Shown here: piece after piece, positions 33,332-41,853 of the stretch
Layout: each line of letters begins with the position of its first letter
Position numbering within the stretch: the stretch's first letter is position 1
Assembly: GCA_017442875.1 (NCBI GenBank)
Contig: JAFSPN010000002.1
Coordinates: forward strand, 1-43,123
Reading direction: 5' to 3'
DNA: 43,123 nt
Source of the DNA: Bacilli bacterium
GTDB lineage: Bacteria > Bacillota_I > Bacilli_A > RFN20 > CAG-826
Made by a program: the position numbers and the translations under genes
The notes under the pieces: generated by a model
What the model saw: only the letters and a program-made list of their open reading frames with translations
The model's database searches: none
What the model was told of the DNA's origin: nothing

Positions 33332-36300
33332 ATGAAAAAGAAAACCGTTGGATTCATCGCTCTTGCAGCTATAACTTTCTTTAGTTTAGTTGGTACTGCT
33401 TTCAGCACCATTTCTTGGTTTGTGGCCTCAGTTGTTACTCCGGAATACAAAATCAATGGTAGTTCCGCCGGCGCTTATTTTGCGTATGGTGATGGTAGTG
33501 AACAGCACCCATTTGGCATTTCTATTCCTCGTCACTTATATAACTTATCTTGGCTTCAATACATGGGCCAATTCACAGACAGGCAGTATTATTTCGAATT
33601 AGCTGATTCTGTTCCTGCGGACGGCTTAAATATGGCCAACTATGTTCTTCCACCAATTGGTACGGAAGATAACCCATTCGTTGGCAATTTCAACGGCCAA
33701 GGCAAAATTATTAAAAATTTAACAGTTTCGAATGATGAATCGACTATTTTTAATTCCGATAAACACCCAGATAATACACAAGTCGATTTCACCAACCCAG
33801 AAATAGTGGGTTTGTTTGGCGTTGTCGGTAATTTAGGCGGTGCTTATACAGGCTCATATGATAGCGCAACTAACTCTATTTATGATTTAGGCATTTCTAA
33901 TATCACCGTTCAAACAAAAACAAGCAAAGCTTTAGTCGGTGTTGCTGCTGGTTACGTTGATGCTACTATCAGCAATGTGGCGGTTAACGAATCTACAATT
34001 GACGTCAATACATTGAATACAGCTGCTGTTGACGGCACTAACCTCACTGCGAATTTATCCGATTATGGTGTGGTTGGCTATGCCACAGACACCTATAAGA
34101 AGAGTATTAAAAAAATTGAACAAAACCTTTACGACATTGAAATAGGCGCCAATGCGCAATTCAACGCTCTTGATAGTGGTGATGCCACTGGTTGGGGTGG
34201 TTCTATTAACATGACCGATTTGTATCATCGTCTTTTGAAGTTCAAATCAACCGATAGTGGTAGTTTTGGTTCTACCTCCGGAAACTATTATTATAAGCGC
34301 ACATGGACTTATAATCCTGAAAAGACAAGCTATACAGAATCGGGAGGCAACTATAACAGTTCGGCTTTCCGTTATTACAATACCGATCCTAAAGTTGGTG
34401 TCTATCAAATTGGTAACAGAACTAGTACTAACGCCTTTATGTATTTAAATGGCGGCCAATACATCACCAAACAATACCAGGAGTATAGAGAACATACTGG
34501 CACGATGATTAAATATGGTAGTACCGCTAACAAATTAACTGTTAATAGTTTTACCAATAATAGCGGAACGCTTGGTAATACAACTGGAGATTCTCCAGCA
34601 CTTTGGAGTGTTCCTGCTGGTTCTAGTGGCTATATTTCAACGCAATATTACTACAATGATGGAAACTCAGCTACTACTTATTATTTGTATAATAATAATG
34701 GCACTCTTGGTCTTACAAGTTCTACAAGCACAAGGACAACGTGGTACAAAAGAAGTAATGCTAATGGCATTTGCTATGCGACAACAAATTCCGATAATAG
34801 TGGTTACTATTTAACATTTACAGGAACAAGCTGGGCACTCGCTCCATTTACAGCAACTCCTAATACTCCAGAAGTTTCTAGACCTACTGAAGCCGTCGAA
34901 GAACCAGATCCGTTCACTGAAACAGAGCCTCAAGAGCCAACTCCAAAACCAGTGGATTATGGTTATCAACTTTATTATACCGATGGCAGTACCCGCCATT
35001 ATATTACTGGAACGAATAATGCTTTGGGCCATAGCACCAATCCTTTCCAAGGCGGTTGGACCTGGAATAGTAGCGATAGAACAATTCAATTAACGGGCAC
35101 AAATTATTATTTGAGACCTAGATCCGGTAATAACACATATTCTTTAAACTTAAGCACAACAAATAACTATCGAACTTGGTCTGGACGCACCGAAAATGAC
35201 GATGGAACGTTTAAATTCTACAGAACACGTTCTTCCGGCTGGTCAACATACTACCGTTATTTGCAATATAACAATAATAATGGTTTTACTATTTCTGGTG
35301 ACCAAAACTCAAGCTATAGTACGCGTACTGATTTCTCATACGAGCGTATGGCCTCTTATAATGGAAATTATTATTCTTACGATGCTGCTTTTGAGGCTTA
35401 TCATCAGACCCAAGCCTATCTTGATTATCTTTCTGAAAAGCAAGACTATGATGCTGCTCTAGCAGAACACAACGCAGCAGTTACCGCATATAACAATTAT
35501 CTTGACGCTGTTGATCAATGGGAACAATACGATTCGCAGTTAGAGCAACACAATACCGCTTCTGCGGCTTCCTATTGCTTATCACAAGATAATAGAGACG
35601 CTCAGAATCCAGTTATTGGACCAGAAAAATATATTGATAACGCCCAAACAACAAGCGGCATGGAATATGGACAAGACAACACAACTTATTTCCCACTTAA
35701 CGTTGTTGCGGATGGTTCACAAACAGACATTACAAAGTATTATCCAAAAGATAGTAATACAGGTTATGTGACCGTTGGTTCAAGGTATGATGCCAACTAT
35801 ACTTGGGCATATGACGACAATACTTATTATAGAAGAAGTAACATGCGTGTGTCTGAGTACGCTATTTCAAACATCAGTTCCAGCTATACACCAGCAAACG
35901 GCTTCTCAACAATATATACATTAGATCAATCAAACGATGTCCAAGAGATTGATGATCCAGATGTTTATCAAAGATATTCTGATTCTTTGGAATCATTAGG
36001 CACAATTCTTGGAAAGAATAGTAGTAATGTTTACGGTTTGCACTTTATGGAATCCACTATTTCTAAGGATGCAGTGGTGGAAGCTAAATACGTTATGATT
36101 AATGGTCATGAATATACCAATTACCAGTTACCAGTCAATTCTATTGACTTTAACTTAAAAGAGAAAGGTTATATTAACTTGTTTGCCGGCATGTACTTCT
36201 CTGACAACGACTCTTTGTTCTCTTTGCATCAAGTCATTAGAAATAACGATAATACGATTAAAGAAATCAAAGAAATCAAAGAAGTTTACACTGATGGTGT

Positions 36301-37528
36301 TACCAACCACTCTGTTATCTATAAATACACAGATAACAAGTACTCTGCTGGCTATTCATTCAGTTCGACTTCTAAAACACCGTTAACACCTGGTCAAGAC
36401 GTCAATGCGGTTGATTTAGCCACTTTACAAAGCGGTTACACTCTTGCGTTTAAAACAACGCAATTAACTAACCACAACCATGATACGCACGCGATTATCA
36501 ATTCTGATTTCGATCAGACCAATCAATCAGGTAAGATTTTCTACTTTGAAGTGCCAATGAATTCTGGTGAATTCTGTCTTGGTTCTGTCGAAGGTGGTAC
36601 TGGTGGATATTTGTTCTACCTCGATATCGGTGCTAATGCGGCCAAAACGCAAAGAACAACGATTTATGAACACTATAAAGAAATTAGAAAAGTGTTTGAT
36701 TATCCAGCCGGTATCGCTATTGTTCCTGTTTCAACAGTGGCGGATAACCTTGAAAACTCAACAACTTTAGATGATACCAATACCGCTAACTTCTTAATCG
36801 TTGCCGGTACAAGTGGTACGATTACTGTTACACGCGCACAAAACGACGTTGAAGTCGCTAGGACTGGAGGACTTTTGAGCGGTGCTTCAGGAGCGGGCGC
36901 TAAGCCAACGCTGATTGGCGATTTAATGTGGGATAGTGAGCACTTGCAATACAACATTCACGATCCAGGAGGAAGCAACCTTTCCGATGAAATAACTTCT
37001 GAAGACACAGTAACTGAAGTCAGAAGACTTCAATACTACGATTGGAACGTCAACCTTAACGAATTGACCATTACTCGTATTACTGACACATCGACTGATG
37101 GTGGAACCAACTGGGTGAGAGACTATTATCAAGAATTTGCTGATGGAACTTCAACTACAGTATTCGCCAATATGAAGATCTATCACTCTGTGACTGGTGT
37201 TAAATACGCCACTCAAAGTGACGCTGATACCATCAACACCTATGTTGGCAACGATGAGTCTAGCGTGAACAACACCTTAATCTTCAAGGTTACATATCAA
37301 GAAGACGCTGGTGAGAACATCATCTACGAATGGGTGCTTGAGATGGCAATCGATGGCAACGCTACGGGCCGATACTATATCTTCCAAGACTATGTCTTCG
37401 AAGCGACGCTAGATAATGGCGAAGTAGTGTTAACTGTCAAAACGCTTGGTAGTAAGACTATAAAGATCAACTCTACGACTATTACACAAGCTGGACAAAC
37501 AGTGACACTAACGCCAACAAATCCATAA
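33332..37528 (+). CDS. Giant Tyr/Asn/Ser/Thr-rich surface protein with GLUG-like region and SipW-type N-terminus
   Basis: 1398 residues. Residues 1-32 resemble the neighbours' signal region (hydrophobic 7-24, then STISWF). At about 95-160 a NPFVGNFNGQGKIIKNLTVS...GLFGVVGNLGG stretch resembles GLUG-type repeats of bacterial surface proteins. Residues about 320-650 are strikingly low-complexity, rich in Tyr, Asn, Ser, Thr and Gly, with a Pro/Glu-Thr linker near 510-545. At about 690-760 is a helical Ala/Asp/Gln/Tyr-rich segment that may form a coiled coil. The C-terminal third is beta-like with no LPxTG or other anchor. It is cotranscribed with the 381-residue gene from riboswitch 1 and followed by a terminator. 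Probably a long extracellular adhesive or structural protein. Confidence 0.8.
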   Translation: MKKKTVGFIALAAITFFSLVGTAFSTISWFVASVVTPEYKINGSSAGAYFAYGDGSEQHPFGISIPRHLYNLSWLQYMGQFTDRQYYFELADSVPADGLNMANYVLPPIGTEDNPFVGNFNGQGKIIKNLTVSNDESTIFNSDKHPDNTQVDFTNPEIVGLFGVVGNLGGAYTGSYDSATNSIYDLGISNITVQTKTSKALVGVAAGYVDATISNVAVNESTIDVNTLNTAAVDGTNLTANLSDYGVVGYATDTYKKSIKKIEQNLYDIEIGANAQFNALDSGDATGWGGSINMTDLYHRLLKFKSTDSGSFGSTSGNYYYKRTWTYNPEKTSYTESGGNYNSSAFRYYNTDPKVGVYQIGNRTSTNAFMYLNGGQYITKQYQEYREHTGTMIKYGSTANKLTVNSFTNNSGTLGNTTGDSPALWSVPAGSSGYISTQYYYNDGNSATTYYLYNNNGTLGLTSSTSTRTTWYKRSNANGICYATTNSDNSGYYLTFTGTSWALAPFTATPNTPEVSRPTEAVEEPDPFTETEPQEPTPKPVDYGYQLYYTDGSTRHYITGTNNALGHSTNPFQGGWTWNSSDRTIQLTGTNYYLRPRSGNNTYSLNLSTTNNYRTWSGRTENDDGTFKFYRTRSSGWSTYYRYLQYNNNNGFTISGDQNSSYSTRTDFSYERMASYNGNYYSYDAAFEAYHQTQAYLDYLSEKQDYDAALAEHNAAVTAYNNYLDAVDQWEQYDSQLEQHNTASAASYCLSQDNRDAQNPVIGPEKYIDNAQTTSGMEYGQDNTTYFPLNVVADGSQTDITKYYPKDSNTGYVTVGSRYDANYTWAYDDNTYYRRSNMRVSEYAISNISSSYTPANGFSTIYTLDQSNDVQEIDDPDVYQRYSDSLESLGTILGKNSSNVYGLHFMESTISKDAVVEAKYVMINGHEYTNYQLPVNSIDFNLKEKGYINLFAGMYFSDNDSLFSLHQVIRNNDNTIKEIKEIKEVYTDGVTNHSVIYKYTDNKYSAGYSFSSTSKTPLTPGQDVNAVDLATLQSGYTLAFKTTQLTNHNHDTHAIINSDFDQTNQSGKIFYFEVPMNSGEFCLGSVEGGTGGYLFYLDIGANAAKTQRTTIYEHYKEIRKVFDYPAGIAIVPVSTVADNLENSTTLDDTNTANFLIVAGTSGTITVTRAQNDVEVARTGGLLSGASGAGAKPTLIGDLMWDSEHLQYNIHDPGGSNLSDEITSEDTVTEVRRLQYYDWNVNLNELTITRITDTSTDGGTNWVRDYYQEFADGTSTTVFANMKIYHSVTGVKYATQSDADTINTYVGNDESSVNNTLIFKVTYQEDAGENIIYEWVLEMAIDGNATGRYYIFQDYVFEATLDNGEVVLTVKTLGSKTIKINSTTITQAGQTVTLTPTNP

Positions 37529-37533
37529 AAAAC

Positions 37534-37566
37534 GAGAGACTTTATAAAAATAAGGTCTCTCTTTTC
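37534..37566 (+). terminator. Intrinsic terminator of the first riboswitch operon
   Basis: GAGAGAC (37534-37540) / GTCTCTC (37555-37561), then TTTTCTTT. Confidence 0.8.
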
Positions 37567-38001
37567 TTTACTTGTTTTTTTGTTAGTTAGATTCCTTCTT
37601 ACGTATGCGTGATAAATCCTTATTAATAAATATATCTATCGATCACAAAAAAGGCGCTATAAGAGCGGAAAAATACTGATTGGATAAATATAAAGTCTGA
37701 TAGCGAAAGAGCTTCAAGAAGTCGCTTAGAAAGATTTTAATAATAGCCAATTAAACAACTATTTCGTAAGCGATGTTTCAGGGCCAAAAAAGAAGTAATA
37801 GTGGGGCGAAAACTTTGAAGAAGGATTTAAAAAGTAATCTTCTAATTTCTGTCTAGTAATTACAAAGATCTGAAGCACAAAAACAGCCTAAAAAATAGTA
37901 AAAAACTTATGAAAAAATAAAAAAACGAAGATAACAAAAGGCATATTTTTTACATTTTTTACTCAAAATCATATTTATATAATAAATATGTAAAAAAATA
38001 T
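37567..38001 (+). other. Non-coding AT-rich stretch with inverted repeats
   Basis: No credible ORF or known RNA is seen. It holds a hairpin CGCT-ataag-AGCG near 37654, an inverted repeat GAAGGATT...AATCTTC near 37817-37842, and a perfect palindrome CATATTTAT-ata-ATAAATATG (about 37972-37992) directly upstream of the next promoter, flanked by TTTTTTAC and GTAAAAAA. The last is a candidate operator. Confidence 0.4.
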
Positions 38002-38030
38002 TTGACATTATTATGATGATTTTCTATCAT
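38002..38030 (+). promoter_or_regulatory. Sigma-A promoter of the 296-residue secreted protein gene
   Basis: Perfect -35 TTGACA (38002-38007), 17-nt spacer, TATCAT (38025-38030). The expected start, near 38037, gives a leader of about 120 nt. Confidence 0.75.
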
Positions 38031-38036
38031 TATTAT

Positions 38037-38157
38037 GCAAAGCGAAAGCAACAAGGACGTCCCAAACCTTATTGACGACAAGCGATGCATGAAATCCTAT
38101 CATCCACTCAGTTTAGATATAAGTTGAGTGATTTTGTCGTTTATAAGGAGTTATTAT
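38037..38157 (+). promoter_or_regulatory. Long, probably structured 5' leader of unknown type
   Basis: The leader can form GC-GAAA-GC, AAGG...CCTT, and an ACGAC...GTCGT stem that encloses a CACTCA/TGAGTG hairpin, ending just before AAGGAG. It does not match the GEMM-I aptamers of the neighbouring units nor a c-di-GMP-II pattern I know. Regulatory function is inference. Confidence 0.35.
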
Positions 38158-39048
38158 ATGAAAAAATCAAAAATTATCATTCCTGCCTTAGGTATGTTGA
38201 TTCTTTCTACCGCTGCTTCTGTCACAGGAACTGTTGCATGGTTCACCACAGTTTCATCAGCAACAGCCAATATTACAAGCTTTGCTGTTAGAAAACTCGG
38301 TGGTGACTTAAGCTACGTCGTTGCCGCAGGTGTAGGTACAAAGAAGGTTGATTCTTCTGCTACCTCATCTATTACATTAGATGGTGATAACCCAGCGTTA
38401 TGTGATGCTTCGTTCAACCATACAACCAAGCACCCATGGAAAGCTAACAGTACAGCTAGCGCATTTACAGAAATTACAACTGAAAACGTTGCTAACTGGG
38501 GTGTTACAAGCACTACACCAGCACAAGTTACATATTATGCTGTTTCCTGGTCATACACATTCACATACACCTTCGGTGGTGATAGCACACCAATGAATCT
38601 CTATTTCGGTAGTGCTGATTCCACAATTACCCCAACAGTTAACAAAGCTGCTGAAGGTACCCAAACAGAACAAACCTACAAAGGTTTCAGAATCGCATTC
38701 CTCTGCGATACCAGCTCTAGGGCTGTTGTTTGGGCAAAGAATCAAACTTCCGCAAATTGCCACTATGTCGTTGCGAGCAATGATCAAACCGGTGCATATA
38801 GCAATGTTAACAGCACAAGTGCTGCTGGTAACTTAATCGATTCTACTGGTATTGCTACAATCAGTGAAAACGCTACAGGTACACAAACCCGTACAGACTA
38901 TCTTGGTCAATTCACCTCTGGCTCTAACACACTTGTTGTTAAATGTGTTGCTTGGTATGAAGGTACCGATCCAAACGTTATTAATGGTTCTGAAATGGAT
39001 ACCGTTGCTGCGGCGTTGACATTCTATACCAGACCACAAGCTGCGTAG
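38158..39048 (+). CDS. Secreted TasA-like protein with SipW-dependent-type signal peptide
   Basis: 296 residues from ATG 38158, which has AAGGAG 8 nt upstream; an in-frame ATG at 38128 lies inside the leader and is rejected. The N-terminus is short and basic (MKKSK), hydrophobic 6-20, then SVTGTVAWFTT (21-31), the clearest copy of the G-T-x-A-W-F motif. The mature part is Thr/Ser/Ala-rich and beta-like. The end, VVKCVAWYEGTDPNV...ALTFYTRP, parallels the C-terminal strands of the other locus members (IWLEGxD...). It is monocistronic with its own strong promoter and terminator. Likely a structural extracellular protein; not proven. Confidence 0.82.
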   Translation: MKKSKIIIPALGMLILSTAASVTGTVAWFTTVSSATANITSFAVRKLGGDLSYVVAAGVGTKKVDSSATSSITLDGDNPALCDASFNHTTKHPWKANSTASAFTEITTENVANWGVTSTTPAQVTYYAVSWSYTFTYTFGGDSTPMNLYFGSADSTITPTVNKAAEGTQTEQTYKGFRIAFLCDTSSRAVVWAKNQTSANCHYVVASNDQTGAYSNVNSTSAAGNLIDSTGIATISENATGTQTRTDYLGQFTSGSNTLVVKCVAWYEGTDPNVINGSEMDTVAAALTFYTRPQAA

Positions 39049-39074
39049 GAATAATTAACCTATTAAGATACAAA

Positions 39075-39099
39075 AACCGCTCATCTGGGCGGTTTTTTG
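39075..39099 (+). terminator. Intrinsic terminator
   Basis: AACCGC (39075-39080) / GCGGTT (39089-39094) followed by TTTTTTG. Confidence 0.85.
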
Positions 39100-39149
39100 T
39101 TTTATTCAAAACAAAGTTTTAACCTTAAAATTGATACTACAAAAATTGT

Positions 39150-39177
39150 TTGGTATTTTGTTTAATAATGATATAAA
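39150..39177 (+). promoter_or_regulatory. Promoter of the 124-residue membrane protein gene
   Basis: TTGGTA (39150-39155), 16-nt spacer, TATAAA (39172-39177). Confidence 0.5.
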
Positions 39178-39214
39178 ATAGCCTCGTATACGTATCTAAC
39201 GGCACTGTATTTTT

Positions 39215-39589
39215 ATGAAAAATTTTCCAAAACCATTATTTATTGCCTTGATCGTTCTAGACTTAGGATTGACCATCTTTTTGTTTGTCATTAGCATTAT
39301 TATGCTATCAACAATGGTTGGTTCTGCTACGACCGCAGAAGCGATTGCTAACTCTACTGGTTTGATCAATTTCTTAATTAGAGATACTGCTAGTGGTGGT
39401 TTTGTCTACTTAGGTGCCTTCGTTATTCCTTTATTTGTTTTATTAGCTTTAAACATCGTTGGCTTAGTTCTTTACGTACGTAAAACAACCAAAAAAGAAC
39501 CCGCTAAATTACAAGATCTTACTGATGAGCAAAAAGAAGCTCTCAGACAAGAACTCCTTAAAGATTTACAAAATGGAGATAATAAATAA
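39215..39589 (+). CDS. Small membrane protein of unknown function
   Basis: 124 residues with two clear membrane helices (about 8-32 and 62-86), an external loop between, and a charged tail LTDEQKEALRQELLKDLQNG. No family is recognised. No Shine-Dalgarno sequence precedes the ATG. It lies alone, with its own promoter and terminator, between two exported-protein units, so it might assist secretion or anchoring; this is only positional. Confidence 0.75.
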   Translation: MKNFPKPLFIALIVLDLGLTIFLFVISIIMLSTMVGSATTAEAIANSTGLINFLIRDTASGGFVYLGAFVIPLFVLLALNIVGLVLYVRKTTKKEPAKLQDLTDEQKEALRQELLKDLQNGDNK

Positions 39590-39594
39590 GAAGG

Positions 39595-39618
39595 AACGCA
39601 GGGATGCGTTTTTTTCTT
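39595..39618 (+). terminator. Intrinsic terminator
   Basis: AACGCA (39595-39600) / TGCGTT (39605-39610) with a GGGA loop and a T run. Confidence 0.85.
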
Positions 39619-39767
39619 AATTTTTAACTAATATAATTTATTTTGATAAATTTTATAAAAATGTATTGCGTGTTTAATTTTGTTGTGATAAGTTATATTC
39701 GAGTAAAAAGCAAAACCGAAGTGATTCGGCGACGCAAAACTACAGGGTCTTATATAAGATAGCCAGC

Positions 39768-39802
39768 AACCTCAATTGTTATAAGCAGTTGAGGTTTTAT
39801 AT
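39768..39802 (+). terminator. First terminator hairpin inside riboswitch 2
   Basis: AACCTCAATTG (39768-39778) / CAGTTGAGGTT (39786-39796), 11 pairs with one G-T, loop of 7, followed by TTATATTT. The U tract is moderate. Confidence 0.65.
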
Positions 39803-39820
39803 TTCTATCCTATACTAGAT

Positions 39821-39885
39821 AGCCAGTTGCCTTGGGGGTGAAATAAATCCCGCCGTGAATGGATGATAGGCACTGGCTTTTTATT
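39821..39885 (+). terminator. Second terminator of riboswitch 2
   Basis: AGCCAGT-t-GCCT (39821-39832) pairs with AGGCACTGGCT (39868-39878), with an inner GGG/CCC helix, followed by TTTTTATTT. It matches the riboswitch 1 platform in using the CCAGTTGCC block. Confidence 0.75.
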
Positions 39886-39948
39886 TCGAACCCATTGGGA
39901 CAAAAAACAAATTTTACTTAACTAACAGGAGTAAAGAAAGAAAACACT

Positions 39949-40785
39949 ATGTACGATTTATTGTATGTGAGAAAACGTAGAAGAAGGAGAATTGCCGCAC
40001 TGGTAAGTTTAATCTCAGCGATTGGGGTTACTTCATTGGTGGTGGTGTCCTTTCTTGGACGATTCGTTGGGACATTCACGGTATCGCTTACTAATTCAGC
40101 CGTGAGACTGTCGCTCAGTGAAAAACAAGCGTTCCAGGATACAACGTCTTATCTCCTCATCGATAAGCTCAAACCATTTGAAGAGAACACTTACAGAAAT
40201 CTTCCTGGTGCTGATATTCTCGATAATGAAGATACCGAATACGATTACGGCAAAAACATTAGCGAGTTGAACGGTCAAGAAACACTCCAATACTTCAAAT
40301 ACACATTCTATGTTAAGAACGTTGGAAGTACGATCGCTCAATACAACATGAATATCAAAATCGATGAAAAGAGTAAATCGAATGACGGAACAAAGAGAAC
40401 ACTTGACGAGACAATGCGTGTGATGGTGTTCGAAAATGATCCGAGATCAGATGAAGAAACACACGATTTCAAGGTCTATGCCAAACCAAGTCATGAAGTC
40501 AATTATGATAAATTCGGCAATAGAACCTACCAAGAATTCATTTCTGAGTTTGATCCAAAAACAAACAAAGAAGACGACGATCATCCACTTGCTGATGCTT
40601 TCCTAGCTGACGGTAAAACGGTCGCAAAGTACAGCGTAGATAATTTCGGAAAAAGTGATATTAGGAGATACACTCTCGTTATCTGGTTAGAAGGAGCTGA
40701 TCCTGATTCAGATAATAAAAAGAACGCCCCTGTTGGTGCAACAATTAAATTAGGAGTTGAAATAACTGCATATGAAAATGAATAA
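39949..40785 (+). CDS. Exported protein of the riboswitch 2 operon with Arg-rich N-terminus
   Basis: 278 residues. The N-terminus has RKRRRRR at 8-14, a hydrophobic helix at about 16-35 and GRFVGTFTVSLTNSAVRLSLS (37-57). There a GT motif occupies the place of GT-x-AWF in its neighbours, so it is a divergent member or one kept in the membrane. The body is Asp/Lys/Glu-rich; the end IWLEGADPDSDNKK...IKLGVEITAYE resembles the C-terminal strands of the downstream proteins. AGGAG is 17 nt from the ATG, unusually far. The end overlaps the next gene by 14 nt. Confidence 0.8.
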   Translation: MYDLLYVRKRRRRRIAALVSLISAIGVTSLVVVSFLGRFVGTFTVSLTNSAVRLSLSEKQAFQDTTSYLLIDKLKPFEENTYRNLPGADILDNEDTEYDYGKNISELNGQETLQYFKYTFYVKNVGSTIAQYNMNIKIDEKSKSNDGTKRTLDETMRVMVFENDPRSDEETHDFKVYAKPSHEVNYDKFGNRTYQEFISEFDPKTNKEDDDHPLADAFLADGKTVAKYSVDNFGKSDIRRYTLVIWLEGADPDSDNKKNAPVGATIKLGVEITAYENE

Positions 40786-41776
40786 GAAAAAGATTTTAGT
40801 TTCTACCCTCGCATTAGCGATGGGTGCTGGCCTTGCCGGTTCAGTTTCTGGTACTATGGCATGGTTCCAATACTCAACAAGAGCACAAGCTGCCTACATT
40901 GGTTCAGTCGCTCACTGTTCTGAAGCTTTAGAAATCTCCTGTGATGGTGGTACTTCTTGGGCAACAGATTTAAATAGCACAGTCATGAATACAAGCAAAG
41001 TTGGTGGTACAGATATGGAACCAATTACTGCTGGTGCTATTGATGCCGATGATGCTCTTCCAACAAAATTCTATAAGAATCCAATTTATCAATTCATAAA
41101 TGAAGCAAATTGGGGAGAAGCCGACAGCACAAACTATGTTCAATTCAATTTGAAATTCCGTGTTAAAGATGTCAATTCTCCAGTGGGTTACTTATCTGGT
41201 CATCATCTTTATTTAACAGATTTAACAATCGCAAACGAAAATGGAGCAACCGATTTATACAAAGCAGTCAGAGTTCATTTCGCCGTTGGCACATCTTACA
41301 AACTATTTGCTAGAAACAATGATTTAGATAACGCAAATATCGAAACATCCACTTCTGGCAACCTCGACTTAAATAATAATGGTAGATTTGATAAAGGTCC
41401 TGGTTATGAATGGGATGATCGTGGTGCTGATTTAGTCTATGGTACAGTCGGAACACAAACTGCTCTCAATGCAAACAAATCTGGCGTCTTAGCTAATGAT
41501 GCAAATCCACGCTCTATCGTTGCTAACAGCGGCGACTTAGGCGAAATCACTGGTGGCGAAAGCGGTTTAGCAGTCAAAGTTACAATCTGGTTAGAAGGTT
41601 GGACAAAATTAGGCAACGATGTTGCTGGTGTCGACGCTAATAGTGATGGCGATTACGACGATGATGGTGACACACAACCAACAAATGCCGCTAAATGGGA
41701 TGCTGCAACCTATATCAACAAAGCCTTTAAAGTTGGTATGAGATTCGCAACCGAAGTTCACGGCGACGCTGAATAA
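40772..41776 (+). CDS. Secreted TasA-like protein, paralogue of the following gene
   Basis: 334 residues. MKMNKKK, hydrophobic 8-25, then SGTMAWFQYSTRAQAAYIGS (26-45), the SipW-dependent-type signature. The sequence is close to the next protein over the N-terminus (SGT-x-AW-x-QYSTR) and the C-terminus (VTIWLEGWTK...FKVGMRFATEV), showing a tandem duplication. An Asp-rich stretch near 285-305 (DANSDGDYDDDGDTQ) could bind calcium. No anchor motif. The start overlaps the preceding gene; ATG 40778 is an alternative. Likely a repeated fibre-type subunit. Confidence 0.82.
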   Translation: MKMNKKKILVSTLALAMGAGLAGSVSGTMAWFQYSTRAQAAYIGSVAHCSEALEISCDGGTSWATDLNSTVMNTSKVGGTDMEPITAGAIDADDALPTKFYKNPIYQFINEANWGEADSTNYVQFNLKFRVKDVNSPVGYLSGHHLYLTDLTIANENGATDLYKAVRVHFAVGTSYKLFARNNDLDNANIETSTSGNLDLNNNGRFDKGPGYEWDDRGADLVYGTVGTQTALNANKSGVLANDANPRSIVANSGDLGEITGGESGLAVKVTIWLEGWTKLGNDVAGVDANSDGDYDDDGDTQPTNAAKWDAATYINKAFKVGMRFATEVHGDAE

Positions 41777-41793
41777 TTAAGTTTTTAAATATT

Positions 41794-41825
41794 ACTATGC
41801 CTGCATCATGTGATGTGGGCATAGT
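41794..41825 (+). repeat. Intercistronic hairpin
   Basis: ACTATGCC (41794-41801) / GGCATAGT (41818-41825) with an inner GCATCA/TGATGT extension makes a nearly continuous stem without a U tract. It may stabilise or process the mRNA between the two paralogous genes or partly terminate. Confidence 0.6.
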
Positions 41826-41853
41826 GTAATTCTCTGTTTAGGAGGAAAATACT

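Larger units (their letters stand above)
39694..39890 (+). promoter_or_regulatory. Cyclic-di-GMP-I (GEMM-I) riboswitch 2, abnormal with split or duplicated 3' half
   Basis: A -10-like TATATT (39694-39699) precedes AAGCAAAACC, a P2 hairpin CCGAA-GTGA-TTCGG with a GNRA loop, GACGCAAAAC and GGGTCTTATATAAGATAGCC, matching riboswitch 1 closely. But after AGATAGCCAG (39757-39766) the expected TTGCC is replaced by CAACCTC, the start of a terminator. A second AGATAGCCAGTTGCC appears at 39817-39831 and starts another terminator. The G equivalent to Vc2 G20 is kept (39710). It heads the 39949-43080 unit. Confidence 0.82.

Noticed and set aside
38037-38157. c-di-GMP-II riboswitch before the 296-residue gene
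   Set aside because: The conserved blocks I know for that class are not present; kept only as an unknown structured leader.
38128-38157. Upstream ATG extending the 296-residue protein
   Set aside because: ATG 38158 has an ideal AAGGAG and gives a standard signal peptide; the extension lies in the leader.
39898-39918. GGACAAA just after riboswitch 2
   Set aside because: No CGAWTRG at the fixed distance; sequence after it is AT-rich only, so not counted as a fifth copy.
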